From the NCBI GenBank assembly GCA_010093515.1, contig MU001672.1, positions 999,112 through 1,063,111 on the forward strand: 64,000 nt of DNA, in the 5' to 3' direction. Of this stretch, positions 1 through 10,500 are shown piece after piece. The stretch's first letter is position 1, and the number at the start of each line of letters is the position of its first letter. Position numbers and translations under genes: made by a program. A model generated the notes under the pieces. It was not told where the DNA came from. It did not search any database and saw nothing but the letters and a program-made list of their open reading frames with translations. Source of the DNA: Lineolata rhizophorae. Its lineage: Eukaryota; Ascomycota; Dothideomycetes; Lineolatales; Lineolataceae.

Positions 1-114
1 ATCCCCTTAGTAGGGTAGTGATTTGCGGAGCTGGTCCGGCGGTACTCCCCCGAGCGACTACCCCTCTACCAAATCCTTGCTTCCGCCACCACAACACGCG
101 ATTTGGTCTCCACG

Positions 115-1446
115 ATGACTATGGAGCCTTGGCAGTCGTGGCTCGTGGTCACTGTGGCCGGCGGCTGCATCTACTACTACTACGCCCACAATAACTCAAA
201 GGCAAAAGGACGCCAAGCCCGCGCAGTTCCTACGGCCGGTACAGACGATGCCGTGTCACGAGCGACCAAGAAGCGCGACGAACCCAGGGCGAAGCGGAAG
301 ACGGAGTCTTCCTTCGTAGATAAGAGCGGGAGCGACGCAAGCGCCACCAAGGAGCGTGGGCGCACGAAGAAGGGAGGAAAGACGCCAGCCGAAAAACCTT
401 CGATCTCTACACCGGTGGCCGATGATGTTGGCGAGTCGGAAGACAAGGAGTGGGCCAGGCAGCTGGCTGGTTTGAAGAAGGGTACCAACCTCGCACCTCC
501 AGCACGCTCCGAGTCGCGCCAGAAGACTGTGAAACAGTCTGCCGCACACAAGACGCCGGGCATGTCTGCGAACTCATCCACGACTGGAGCGGATGCTGAT
601 GACGATTTGTCGCCAGCTGTTTCGCCGGCCCTTCAGGCCCAGGACTCGGAGCAGCTTCCAAGCGGACACGATGTCGCCGACATGTTGGAGCCCGCCGCGC
701 CCGGGCCGGCATCGATCCGCTTGATCGGGGAGACCGAGAAGCAGAACAGGAAGCCTCAGCGGGAGCGCCCCTTCGAGACCAAGGAGACCAAAAAACAGCG
801 TCAGAACCGCAAGAAGGCTGAGGAGAAGAGGCTCCAACGCGAGCAAGAGGAGGCCGAGCGCCGCGTCCTGATGGAGAAGCAGCGTCGTACCGCGCGTGAG
901 GCTCGGGGGGAGCCCGCTAAGAATGGCATGGGCGTTAGCAAGCCTCCCACGAGCAATCCTTGGTCTGCGGCTACCCCCAGCCAACAGGCTGCGAGCACTG
1001 CGGAGGGGCCAGCGGCTGCAAGTACCACGGAAGCGCCTTTGTTGGATACTTTTGACCATGACAATGGCTCGACGGCTTCTTCCAGCGGAATGGCAACTAG
1101 CCGGACCTCAGCGACGACTCCGGGCACTAATTGGGAACGTGATATGCCTTCCGAGGAGGAGCAGATGCGTATGCTAGAGAAGATGAAGGAAGAGGGAGAG
1201 TGGAGCACCGTGCCGGCGGGCAAGAAGGGCAGGAGGCGGCAAAAGACCGCCGCCAGCGACGGGAACCTGACCAGCAACGAGAACAGCGACCGTGGAGCCG
1301 CGGTGAAGAAGCCCGTCGAGAAGGATGCGGTTGCAAGTTCGAAGGCCGAGGCCAAGCCCACTATTCCTGTGGACGTTCCCTCGGCCGGCGCTCCTTCGTA
1401 TAGCGCGACGTCTCATCCGCAGGACTCGGATTGGGCTGTTGTTTGA
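115..1446 (+). CDS. Conserved fungal membrane-anchored, lysine/glutamate-rich protein of unknown function
   Basis: Single-exon gene of 443 aa. The first ATG is at 115; a second, six bases on at 121, is also possible. The frame opens upstream only with a TTG codon, which I do not accept as a start. Residues about 7-26 (WLVVTVAGGCIYYYY core) form one hydrophobic segment, so the protein is probably anchored in a membrane, likely the ER, with a long cytosolic tail. The tail is low in complexity and highly charged. A basic coiled-coil stretch (KKQRQNRKKAEEKRLQREQ) lies at about 223-265. A short, probably conserved block (PSEEEQMRMLEKMKEEGEWS followed by a KKGRRR basic patch) comes near the end, and the C terminus is DSDWAVV. 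The single anchor plus charged tail resembles ribosome- or RNA-associated ER proteins, but I recognise no catalytic domain. The gene is convergent with the TBC gene at 3392. Confidence 0.75.
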   Translation: MTMEPWQSWLVVTVAGGCIYYYYAHNNSKAKGRQARAVPTAGTDDAVSRATKKRDEPRAKRKTESSFVDKSGSDASATKERGRTKKGGKTPAEKPSISTPVADDVGESEDKEWARQLAGLKKGTNLAPPARSESRQKTVKQSAAHKTPGMSANSSTTGADADDDLSPAVSPALQAQDSEQLPSGHDVADMLEPAAPGPASIRLIGETEKQNRKPQRERPFETKETKKQRQNRKKAEEKRLQREQEEAERRVLMEKQRRTAREARGEPAKNGMGVSKPPTSNPWSAATPSQQAASTAEGPAAASTTEAPLLDTFDHDNGSTASSSGMATSRTSATTPGTNWERDMPSEEEQMRMLEKMKEEGEWSTVPAGKKGRRRQKTAASDGNLTSNENSDRGAAVKKPVEKDAVASSKAEAKPTIPVDVPSAGAPSYSATSHPQDSDWAVV

Positions 1447-3391
1447 GCCATTGCTCCGCAACGGTTGCCAAATCCAGGACCGGAAAGGATCATCCTCGAC
1501 TATATCCGCCTCGTTCTTATGGCGTAAGATATACCCTTGGATCTAAGTTTCTTTTATTTTGTCCCCTTTCGCTTAACCGGCAAGGTTTAATGATACTCAT
1601 GCGGTTGGCAGTCGGCAGGCTTTTTCTACATGCCCAAATCCAGCTTTTTTTTATTTTTTTTTTTTTCGGAATGGCGGTTTTAGTGATTGTGCCTCACATG
1701 CACTCTTCACATTCCTTACCACGTACTGGATCTTCCATTGTTTTTTGGTTTGCTATAGGTTTTTGGCAACTTTGTGCTCTACTGTGTGCCCTTCTTGGGC
1801 GAAATCTTGTCACGGAAGGTGTGGATTGGAAGGAAAGAAGGAAGGAAGGAAGCCAGGAGCTGCATGTGGTGTTCCCCGGTGTTTTTGTGTAGTAGCACCA
1901 TCTACGTTCCCAAAGCAATGCTTAAACCCCTCTACTGAAGCTCGTCTCTCAATAGCTCTTTCCCACGTCGGGTCCCTCCAATTTGCCTATTGTCATCGCT
2001 ATAATCTCTATTCCTCTCTTGCTTGTTGTTTCCTGGTTGGCAAGCTTGCTTCCCTTTTCGCTTGCCCCTCTCCCATGGTCTGTAGGGGTGACGGTTTGGT
2101 CATGTGCTTCACTTAAGTTGGCGAATCGAGGAACGGTCTTGCCTTAATTGCATACAACACGTGTACGTGCTTTTCTTTTGCATTTTTGTTCTGGGCGGTG
2201 TTCAAACAACCTAAATCTCTATTTGTCTATCAATCTCAGTCCTCACTTTGGCCACAGACACCTGAGGTAGCAGCGAGCCACGCCAGGATGCATCTTTAGC
2301 CGGGCTCGAACATGGTTCTTGCCGCTACGGGACGTGATTAGCGCGCTCTCACCCAGGAATGCCTTTTATTCATCCCCTTTCCTTTTCACCTCACTTGAAA
2401 CTGGCAGCCTACTTGCCGTTCCCTTTTTCTTCTATGGGATGTTGTTGTAAGCTTTGGGCGTGTGTGATTATGTGGGTGTGCGCATGTAGGCAGTCCGAGC
2501 GAGTTGGGGGCTGCAGATAAGAACAATATAGAAAAAAAAAAGAAATCTGAACAAAGGCAAACGGAGCAAGCGACTTAATAACTTGTCTAGCAGGGCTTGT
2601 TTGTGTGTTCGAGGTTTGGGGAGTCTGGCAGATCACAGGTAGTCTAAGTCAACTTTTATCTTGCTACGTGCCTTGACGCAAGTCACACTGTGCAATCAGA
2701 GGGGAATCATATCAATGGCTAGGCCAAACATTCCATTGAATCTCTAATCTGACACTATGATTAGCACAATGCCTTCTTGTCTTTTGGTGGAGTTCGATTG
2801 TACAGCTTAAGGCTAGTCTTTTGTGCTGAGAATTAACTTAACGTGAATTATCTCCAAAATCCGCACTTAGTCATCACACAAACCACAATTTCCACGCATG
2901 GCAACAAACTTCTATGGGAAAAGATGCCTTCAATTTTCTTCCACATGTACACAGGCAAGGAGAGCGAGAAACTTTCGAAAGCGCGACAGAAAGGGATGGG
3001 TATCTTGATGTGTTACGAGCGTGCTAAGAAAAAAAAAAACCAGAAGCATCAAGCCGGCCAAGAATCAAACCTACGTCTTTCTCTACTGAATAGATCCCAA
3101 GAAAGAACCAAGGAGCTATGCTCAAGACCGCGGGGGCCCTAAAGCCCAACAACAGCAACAACAGAGAGAGAATGGAAAAGAAGGGTTGGATATCCAGTTA
3201 TGCTAGTAGTGAACCAATGCATGCAAGACGAGACCACACGGCAGCTAGAGCCAAGACCTCCATCCTCTCGCACCAGAATCTCAATCCAAACTCGACTCAC
3301 GGACTCAGCCTGACCCTAAGAGAACTCTTCGCTCTGGTGCCCATCATTCACTCTTCCTTCTCTCCTCTCCTCTCCTCTCCACTCCACTCCC
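1447..3391. other. Intergenic region between two convergent genes
   Basis: About 1.9 kb between the ends of the membrane-anchored protein gene and the TBC gene, so it should hold the two 3' UTRs. It contains T-runs (about 1647-1666) and A-runs (about 2530-2540, 3030-3040). The open frames here are short and lack family resemblance. No RNA gene or mobile element was recognised. Confidence 0.5.
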
Positions 3392-6220
3392 CTACAGTGC
3401 CATGTCCCTCGCCACCTCCTCGCCCAAAACCTCGCTCCTCAACGCCATCACCGTCTCGCGATCGATCCGCTTGCGCAGCTGATAGCCCGCGTAGATCAAG
3501 CCGTCGATGCTAGTGGCGTGATTCGTGAGCTGGCCCTCGAGCGTGGCCGCGACCTCGCCGAGCGTCGCGCACGCCATGAGGCGGTCCTTGTTGAGCTCGA
3601 GCAGGGCGATGGCGACGCAGACGAGGAAGACGGCCGGCTCGCGCTGGCAGAGCAGGATGTCCCAGACGCGGAAGAGCGCCTCGCCGCCGAGGCAGGCCGC
3701 GAAGGCCGTCAGCAGCCACTTGACAGTCAGCGTCTCGAGCCGCACGTCGAGCGCGTCGTACAGGTGCGCGTGCAGCTCCGGCAGCAGGTCGCGCGCGCAC
3801 CGCGCCAGCACCGCCGTGTCCGCCACGCATCCCGACAGGCTCGCGTCCCAGTACGACGACGGTAGCAGCCGCTCCACCATGGCGCAGAAGACCCAGAAGG
3901 CGTCCTCGGCCGTCGGCAGCACGAGCAGCAGGTTGCCCGCAATCACGTTGAGCCCCTGGCAGTACCCTAGCGACGGGTTGCGCCGCGCATACGCCACCAG
4001 CACGTCCGTCAGCATCTGCTGCCCGGGCCCGTGCAGGAAGAAGATGTTATTCTTGAGCGTGCGCCGCGCGTCCGTCTCGATGTCGCGCAGATGCTCCGCC
4101 GCAGCGGCCGCCGTCGCGCCAGCCGCCTCGTTTGGCCGCGGCGCCGTGAGCAGCCGCGCGAACTCACCCGGCTCTCGCAACGCGTACGCCTTGCTGCACT
4201 CGGTCCAGATCCGCGGACGCAGGGCGACCGGTATACCGGCGTGGACGAGTTTCGCGAACGCCCGCCGCTTGTCGTTGCCCGCCGTGCCTTGGTGCCACCA
4301 TTCGGAGACGCCGAGCATGTTGCTGTCGTCTGGAGGAACGGCCGCGGCTGCGATGGACACCTCGGTAGCAAGAAGGGAATGGGGACGGTTGCTTGCGGAT
4401 ACGCCGCCGACAGGAGTGCTACTGCGTGATATGGAAACTTCCTTTGCGGCCGCGACTGCCGCTCGCCTATTGGCTTCGGCGTTGGCTCTCAGGAACGCGT
4501 TCCAATTCTGCTGGCGCTCCTTGTCAAGCCTGTCGCGGAGCTCGATCTCCTTGATGAGCGCGACCTGGTCTAGAAGTAGAGGCCTCGGTGACGATGTTCT
4601 CGAGTCATTTGCGGCCGCGGGCCTGGGAGCGATGAATGCAGGCGGCGAGATCTCAGCAAGATTAGAAATTTCGTGTGTTGGCGAGGGCTCCGCGAGGGCG
4701 CTTCGTGCCGGAATTTGTGTTGGCGTTGGGGCAATAGTAGGGGTAGACGGTTGGTGGTTTGAAACGGCTTCGCCAATTGCTGGCGTAGGCGTGGCACTGA
4801 GGAGTTCGCTGGGCGCAACGGCTCGGCGCAGGTATTCGTGCCAGTCTTTGGGCATTTCCATCGATGTCAAGCTATTGGTTCGAGAGAGCGAATGGGATTC
4901 AGAGTCGGACGGTGAATCTCCCTTCGACGTTTTAGAAAGAATGCTCCCGGTAGAGTGACGCTTGCTAGTAGTCGAGGCGACTTCTGAAAAGGGCTTGTTT
5001 AAAGCTTCAGCGATATTGTCATGTTGCAGCTCCTTGACGACCTTGGCTATTCGTTCTTGCCGGGCGCGATCGAAGAGAAATCCAAACTGGTCGATAGGGC
5101 GCTCCCTATCCCCGTTCCACTTCCGCGGCGCTAGAGCTGGCGGAAGGTTGTCGTCAGGAATGATGCTATCCATCTCAACTGAGCCTTCCGGGCGAGGTGT
5201 CATGATGCGCTTCGGAACGGCGGATACGGCCGAATTCACCGATTTCGTGGTCTTGGCATCTTCGCGGTCTTCCTGCTTTCCCTTCTTGCTTTCATTCTCC
5301 TTCTTGGGTATTTCCTTCTTAGGAGATGCCTGCAGAGGGGTGCCTTTAGCCACCACTTTGGCGTCACTCCCCAGAGATATCGACCGGCCTCGCGCTATCT
5401 GCCAAAGCCGATGCGGCTTCTTTGGAATCGCATCGCGAATGGCCTGGCCCAGCCTCGGTTGAACCGAACCGTCACTCTCATGCCCACTGCTGTCCGGCGA
5501 CCCAGGCCGCCTCTCGTCCCGACCTTCCTGAAACCCGTTATGCCGCCCCTCTTTGACGCTACTACCACTGCTTGGCGGGAACTCCAAATCGTACAGCGTT
5601 CGATCGATATCCGCCGACGATGCGCCGTGCTCCCTAAGCATGCGCCGCAACGCGCGCTCCCGCTTCTCATGCTTGCGTGTCATTTCCGTCATGTCGGCGT
5701 CGCGACGGGCGAGATCCTCGGTGAGCTGGCGCACGAGCGCCACGGGCCCGCCCTCATGCTGGTGGAGAAGCAGCTCGATCTGGGCGTCATCGCTCGCAGC
5801 CAACGCCGCGACGGTGCTGCGCTGCCCCGTGTGCGTGTCGTTGAAGAGTGGCCGCGCGCCCGGCGATGGTTCGGCCGGCTCCGTCAGCGAGTCCAGCAAC
5901 ACATTGGTCGAGGCTGCGGCGCTCGAGTCACGGTGCGACTTCGTGTTTGTTGCGGTTGTGGGGGAGTCGGCGGCGTGCGGGAAGAGGTGGTCGGCAGGGC
6001 TCGCGACCGTAGGAGACGGCTCGGAGCGGACCCTGGACAAGGCGGAGAGGAGGTCGGAGTCGGACGGTGGCGAGAAGGAGGGGAAGGAAGTCAAGCTCTT
6101 GTCCGTGGCGGCAATGGATGACTCGCGACGAGCCGGTTTCGACTGGCTGGAGCTCGATTTGCGCGATGAGGTTCGAGAGGAGGCGTGGGGCCGAGAGGTA
6201 TCGCCGCTGGCGGTGGCCAT
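3392..6220 (-). CDS. TBC-domain Rab GTPase-activating protein
   Basis: Single-exon gene of 942 aa, starting at the ATG (MATASGDT) at 6220. The frame extends further upstream, but that part is non-conserved and likely 5' UTR. TBC proteins stimulate GTP hydrolysis by Rab GTPases using two catalytic fingers, and both are visible in the C-terminal TBC domain (about 637-915): the arginine finger IETDARR (IxxDxxR, about 712) and the glutamine finger YCQG (about 752). Further hallmarks are GIPVALRPRIW at the domain start and FRVWDILL near its end. The N-terminal half is disordered and Ser/Pro-rich. A coiled coil at about 165-210 (ARRDADMTEMTRKHEKRERA) probably mediates dimerisation or targeting. Codon choice in the TBC domain is notably GC-rich compared with the disordered part. 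The Rab partner cannot be inferred. Confidence 0.9.
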   Translation of the reverse strand: MATASGDTSRPHASSRTSSRKSSSSQSKPARRESSIAATDKSLTSFPSFSPPSDSDLLSALSRVRSEPSPTVASPADHLFPHAADSPTTATNTKSHRDSSAAASTNVLLDSLTEPAEPSPGARPLFNDTHTGQRSTVAALAASDDAQIELLLHQHEGGPVALVRQLTEDLARRDADMTEMTRKHEKRERALRRMLREHGASSADIDRTLYDLEFPPSSGSSVKEGRHNGFQEGRDERRPGSPDSSGHESDGSVQPRLGQAIRDAIPKKPHRLWQIARGRSISLGSDAKVVAKGTPLQASPKKEIPKKENESKKGKQEDREDAKTTKSVNSAVSAVPKRIMTPRPEGSVEMDSIIPDDNLPPALAPRKWNGDRERPIDQFGFLFDRARQERIAKVVKELQHDNIAEALNKPFSEVASTTSKRHSTGSILSKTSKGDSPSDSESHSLSRTNSLTSMEMPKDWHEYLRRAVAPSELLSATPTPAIGEAVSNHQPSTPTIAPTPTQIPARSALAEPSPTHEISNLAEISPPAFIAPRPAAANDSRTSSPRPLLLDQVALIKEIELRDRLDKERQQNWNAFLRANAEANRRAAVAAAKEVSISRSSTPVGGVSASNRPHSLLATEVSIAAAAVPPDDSNMLGVSEWWHQGTAGNDKRRAFAKLVHAGIPVALRPRIWTECSKAYALREPGEFARLLTAPRPNEAAGATAAAAAEHLRDIETDARRTLKNNIFFLHGPGQQMLTDVLVAYARRNPSLGYCQGLNVIAGNLLLVLPTAEDAFWVFCAMVERLLPSSYWDASLSGCVADTAVLARCARDLLPELHAHLYDALDVRLETLTVKWLLTAFAACLGGEALFRVWDILLCQREPAVFLVCVAIALLELNKDRLMACATLGEVAATLEGQLTNHATSIDGLIYAGYQLRKRIDRETVMALRSEVLGEEVARDMAL

Positions 6221-7559
6221 GATAGGGTGCGAGGTCGCAAACGCTCGCCTGCGCCGTGGCAGGGTGGTCACTCGGGTCCTCCGTTCCCTTGCGCTGTCTC
6301 CGAGCAAAAGAATAACGGTACTTTGAGAGGCGCTCTCTACGAATGATTGCCAAACTGCCCACTCCGTGACTGAGTCGGCCGGTCCAGACGAGCATGAGAT
6401 AAAGATATGAAGCGCGCAGACTCCAAGCAAAGAGTCGCAAACAACATCAAGCTGAATAGCAGTCGAGCCGGAGCCGTGCCCGGCTAAGTGCTGCCCTCGC
6501 GGCCGGTCTGGTACCGTACAGGGGCAGGTCCGGACGGGGAGATTGCGCAGCAGAGGGAAGGAGGTGCGGCGGCGCTGGGCGGCGGCATCCACGATCAAGC
6601 TGCGGCGCGTGCCGCGGCGCGCGCGGCGCTCGAAACAGTTACGGAGCTAGACGCGCGTCGGATGCGGCGAAACAATGGTGGTGGCGGCGGTGGTGGTGGT
6701 GGACAGCCGGCAGTGAACGCCAGACCGCAGCTTTCTTCAAGAGATGGTGGGCTCTGGTCGTGCGATGGCTGTGGTGGGCGGCGGGGAAGCTCCTACGCAC
6801 GTCGGGCGCGCACAACCAAGCCACTTGCGCGCTCTTCATCTGAGCTTGCTGCCATGAGACGATGACGCGTGCGGCACGTGGATCGGCCTCGATGACCGCC
6901 ACTCTCCTCCCAGAGCTTCACCGCCCTCGTAGTTGTATTGCACTGAAGGAAACGAGTGTGTAGTGAGCGGCCAGTTCCATTGAGCGACTGCAGTATGCTG
7001 CATGAAATGCCCGGTCCTGCAACATCTGCCCAACTGTTGAAAGCACGACCACCTCCCCGAAGCTAGGCCCTGGCGCTAATAATTCACTATTGATAGCCAA
7101 GAAAGGAAAGGATCCTCCCCAACTAAGGTCGACCACTCGACCAAATATTACCCCATAATTGCACACTTCGATATCTACTGGCAGACTCCTAGAATTATGA
7201 TGCTCTCCTTTAGTTTTCTACGTATCGGGCGCATGTTCTCTTAATTGGAGACGGCGCCTGGGACGCGACTAGTTCGGACGAGAATGGCCCGCCATCGAAC
7301 GAGTGATATGAATTATAAGAATGTCATGAATTTCCTTTTTACAACCCGCGAGGGAGTTCTCGGGGAACTACCAATACCAAACGCCATCTAATAGTACAAT
7401 GCGTAATACAATGATGCAGGTCCACATTACACCTATGCCGCCATTTTGTTTCTCCCAAATACCAAAGGCTCTCCAAAACCTTGGACGATTACAAACGCCG
7501 CAAACTCGAAAACAATTGAAACAATAATCCACACATTCACAAACAAACCAGTGAGCGCC
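6221..7559. other. Intergenic region upstream of the TBC gene
   Basis: About 1.3 kb lying 5' of the TBC gene and 3' of the Nud1-like gene, both on the minus strand. The part next to 6220 remains open in the TBC frame and is probably 5' UTR. A GGT/GGC trinucleotide run lies at about 6674-6703. No other gene was recognised. Confidence 0.5.
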
Positions 7560-10500
7560 TTAGTTCCCCTGGTCTTCCTTACTTCCCGTCACAGAGAGGC
7601 CGCCCTGCGACCTGCGGAGAACGCCCAACTCCACCAAACGCTCCCAGATGGCATCCTTAACGAGGACACGCTCCCTATTCAAAACCAACCCATCCAAAAC
7701 ATTCAACTCTTTACATCCGACTCCAAGCAGCATTTCATACACACGCCGCCGAAGCTTAGTGTCCTGGTCCAGCGTCTCAAGATACAATTGGTCGGCCTCA
7801 TCGTTACATGACGGTAAGACAAAACGTGCCAAAAGCTTATCCTCTTCTTCGTCATTGCGACGCAGATTCTCTTTTTGCTTAGTGCCCGAGCTAAGTATGT
7901 TTCCAAGATCGTCGTCCTTCGGTCGGACAAGCCTGCGCTCGGTGTTTGCGCTGATCTTGCCAGCATGTACCGGAGGATAGAACCCCATCGTGAGCGGGTT
8001 ACTTCTCAGGTCCAACTCCTTCAGACCTTCGAGCCTCGACAAGACCGCGACATTCTTCCTAAGTCGATTGATTCGGTTGCCAGCCAACAACAACACTTCG
8101 AGCTTGACAATATTGAGCAGCGGGCGCAGATCTTTTAACGCGTTGAAGTTTAGGTTCAGGCTCCTAATGTTGGGTGCTTGAATACCGAGATCATCGGGTA
8201 GAGTCTGCAACCCTGCCGAACCAAGCTCGAGGTGGCGTAAGTTGAGGAACGCTTGATGGAAAGAAAATGATGGGATTTTGTTCGCCGAGAGATGCATGAC
8301 GGAAAGGTCGTTGTTGAGGTGGCTCAATGAGTACCCAGCGTCCGTGGCGGGCTGGGTGCTCGCGGTATCCTGCCAACGCATGGAGAGAGTCTCTAGCGCA
8401 CGATGAGCCCCGAGGCCCTCAATGTTGACAAGCCGATTCTGATCTGCGGCCAGATGACGGAGCCGAGGGAAAACTGAAACGCACAGAGATGTCAAGCGGT
8501 TGTGGTTGACACGCAGACTATTCAGGGACTCGAGCTGAAGATCCGCAGAGCAGGATGCCAGAAATTCAGATAGATAATTGTTATCTTGAGTTTATCAGCA
8601 TTCCCGACGAATAAAGCCTCGTAGGAGCCATATCTCACCAAGGTTGAGAGTCTGCAGATCTTGCAGATGTTCGAGATGAGAAACTTCCGTGATGAGATTC
8701 TCGCCGACATCGAGATGAACTAGTCGGTGCCTATACGTTGTGAGTTGCACATACCCTAACCTGTCAAGCGTCTAGGGCCTTACAGTTCTGCCCCCTGCAG
8801 ATCAACCTTTTGTATCCTATTCCGCCGAGCACTGAAGTGCAGTAGCCCGTCCATATGCTCAATTCCGTCCAAGACTTCCAACTCGTTATCGTCAATCCTG
8901 AGCTCTCGAAGGTGAATAAGGGCTGCAAAGCCCTCCAAGCTACTAATCCTATTGCAAGACACGTCCACGTATTGCAAGTTTCGCAAATGGCCCCACGCCG
9001 TCAGACTAGTTAGACTATTTTGGGAAGCGTCTAGCCTTCTGACCGACAGAGGCACGCCGGCCAACTGAGCCAAAGAATTTGTCGACACGTCTAGGAGCTC
9101 AATGCGGTTGCAGAAGAGCTCTAGAGAGTGCAGATTCGGAAGACGCCTGTCATGCAAATCCAGAGCGCGAACATCGTCCCAGAATGGCTCGTCTGGCTGA
9201 GAGTCTTGAAGCGCTCGAACGAGCTCTTTCGTGCCTTGTTCGTACCTATTTTCCAGAACACGTTCCGCCACGCCTCCCTGATTGCGTACAATTGTCCTGC
9301 TCTCCGGGAGTTCGCGCTCGTCCACCTGATGCATGGTGAACTCTGGAAGGTCGCTCAAGTAAAACGTAACGTCCTGGGGATTGATCGGAGATGGGGGCAC
9401 TTCATTTGGTGCAACCAAAGCGCTCTCGTCCGCATCATCATAATCATTCTCCTTTGCCGCAGGAAGAGTCGCAATAGGCCCAGAAACATTGACTGCGAAC
9501 TTCATCTGCCGCCTACCCGGTACTTCCGCAGTAAAGGAGAGCTCCGTGTTCTCGTCAATGTGCGGAAAGATGCCCCTGGTGTTGAACCTGGAAGTTCCAC
9601 GATGCGGCCCAGGATGATAACCGGCAGGTTTCACATGGCTGTCACCAGGATCATGATGGATCTGCGTGGCATCCGCGGTGCTACCATCAGCTTCGGTGGT
9701 ATTGTTGTCCGCGTATTGGGACTTCTTGGTTTGGGTTCGTCGGTTCGCAAAATTCCGATCCACAGCAGGCGAAGAAAACGAGATAGTTATGTTGCGGATC
9801 CGATTCGGCGTTTCGTTACGAGCAGATCGACCTTCAGATATCTTAATCTCATGCTCAGCATCCTCCGATTCACAGCCCTGTGGCTGAACCCATTGGCTCT
9901 GTTCTTGGGCAGCTGCTTGTTTTGCCTGCTCTTGTTCACTCCAGGAAGTAGCCCGAGTCTCAACGCGCGGTCCACTGGAAGTAAATGGCGCGATGTGGCT
10001 GGACGTGTGTGTGCTTGTAACTGTAGGGGGGAAATTTGCACTGTCTGCCGTGATAGGGCGAGCCTGGGCTTGAGATTCCGCGAAACTAGCGAAAGGAGTT
10101 GGCTTAATCCAGTTCTGCGGTGAAGCTGGACCCCCCCGCTCAAGGGATGTGTTGCCAGGACCTCTGCTTCTACTAAGATTCATGGCCTCCATCTCTTTTG
10201 TCTCATCGACGCTTAGATCAGGAATCTGGCCAAGAGGGTCGTCGTCGCTCTCCAAGCTGCTCGCATGCTCGGTCGCATGAGTGGTGGTGCTAGGCTTCTT
10301 GCACTTGACCCAAACGCCCTTCTCACGGTCAAATGTCATACCAGCCACATTTTGAGGGATCAAATGCGCGACAACGTCTGGGGCAAGCGTCGCAACATTA
10401 TCAGATCGCCTTGAAGTTGTTGTTCGACCCATAGAAGAGTCTGCTGAAGGGAAAGATCCTCGTGATAGAGGGTTCGTGCCGATAGAAGGAGGATCGTTAG

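Noticed and set aside
1431-1892. Possible 153-codon protein with hydrophobic segments downstream of the first gene
   Set aside because: It overlaps that gene's end in another frame and its hydrophobic segments come from T-runs in the presumed 3' UTR.
3040-3115. tRNA-like T-arm on the minus strand (GGTTTGATTC)
   Set aside because: The T stem mispairs and no matching acceptor or D arm is present.
3525-4958. Plus-strand open frame of 477 codons opposite the TBC domain
   Set aside because: It is the antisense shadow of a strongly conserved minus-strand TBC gene in GC-rich codons.
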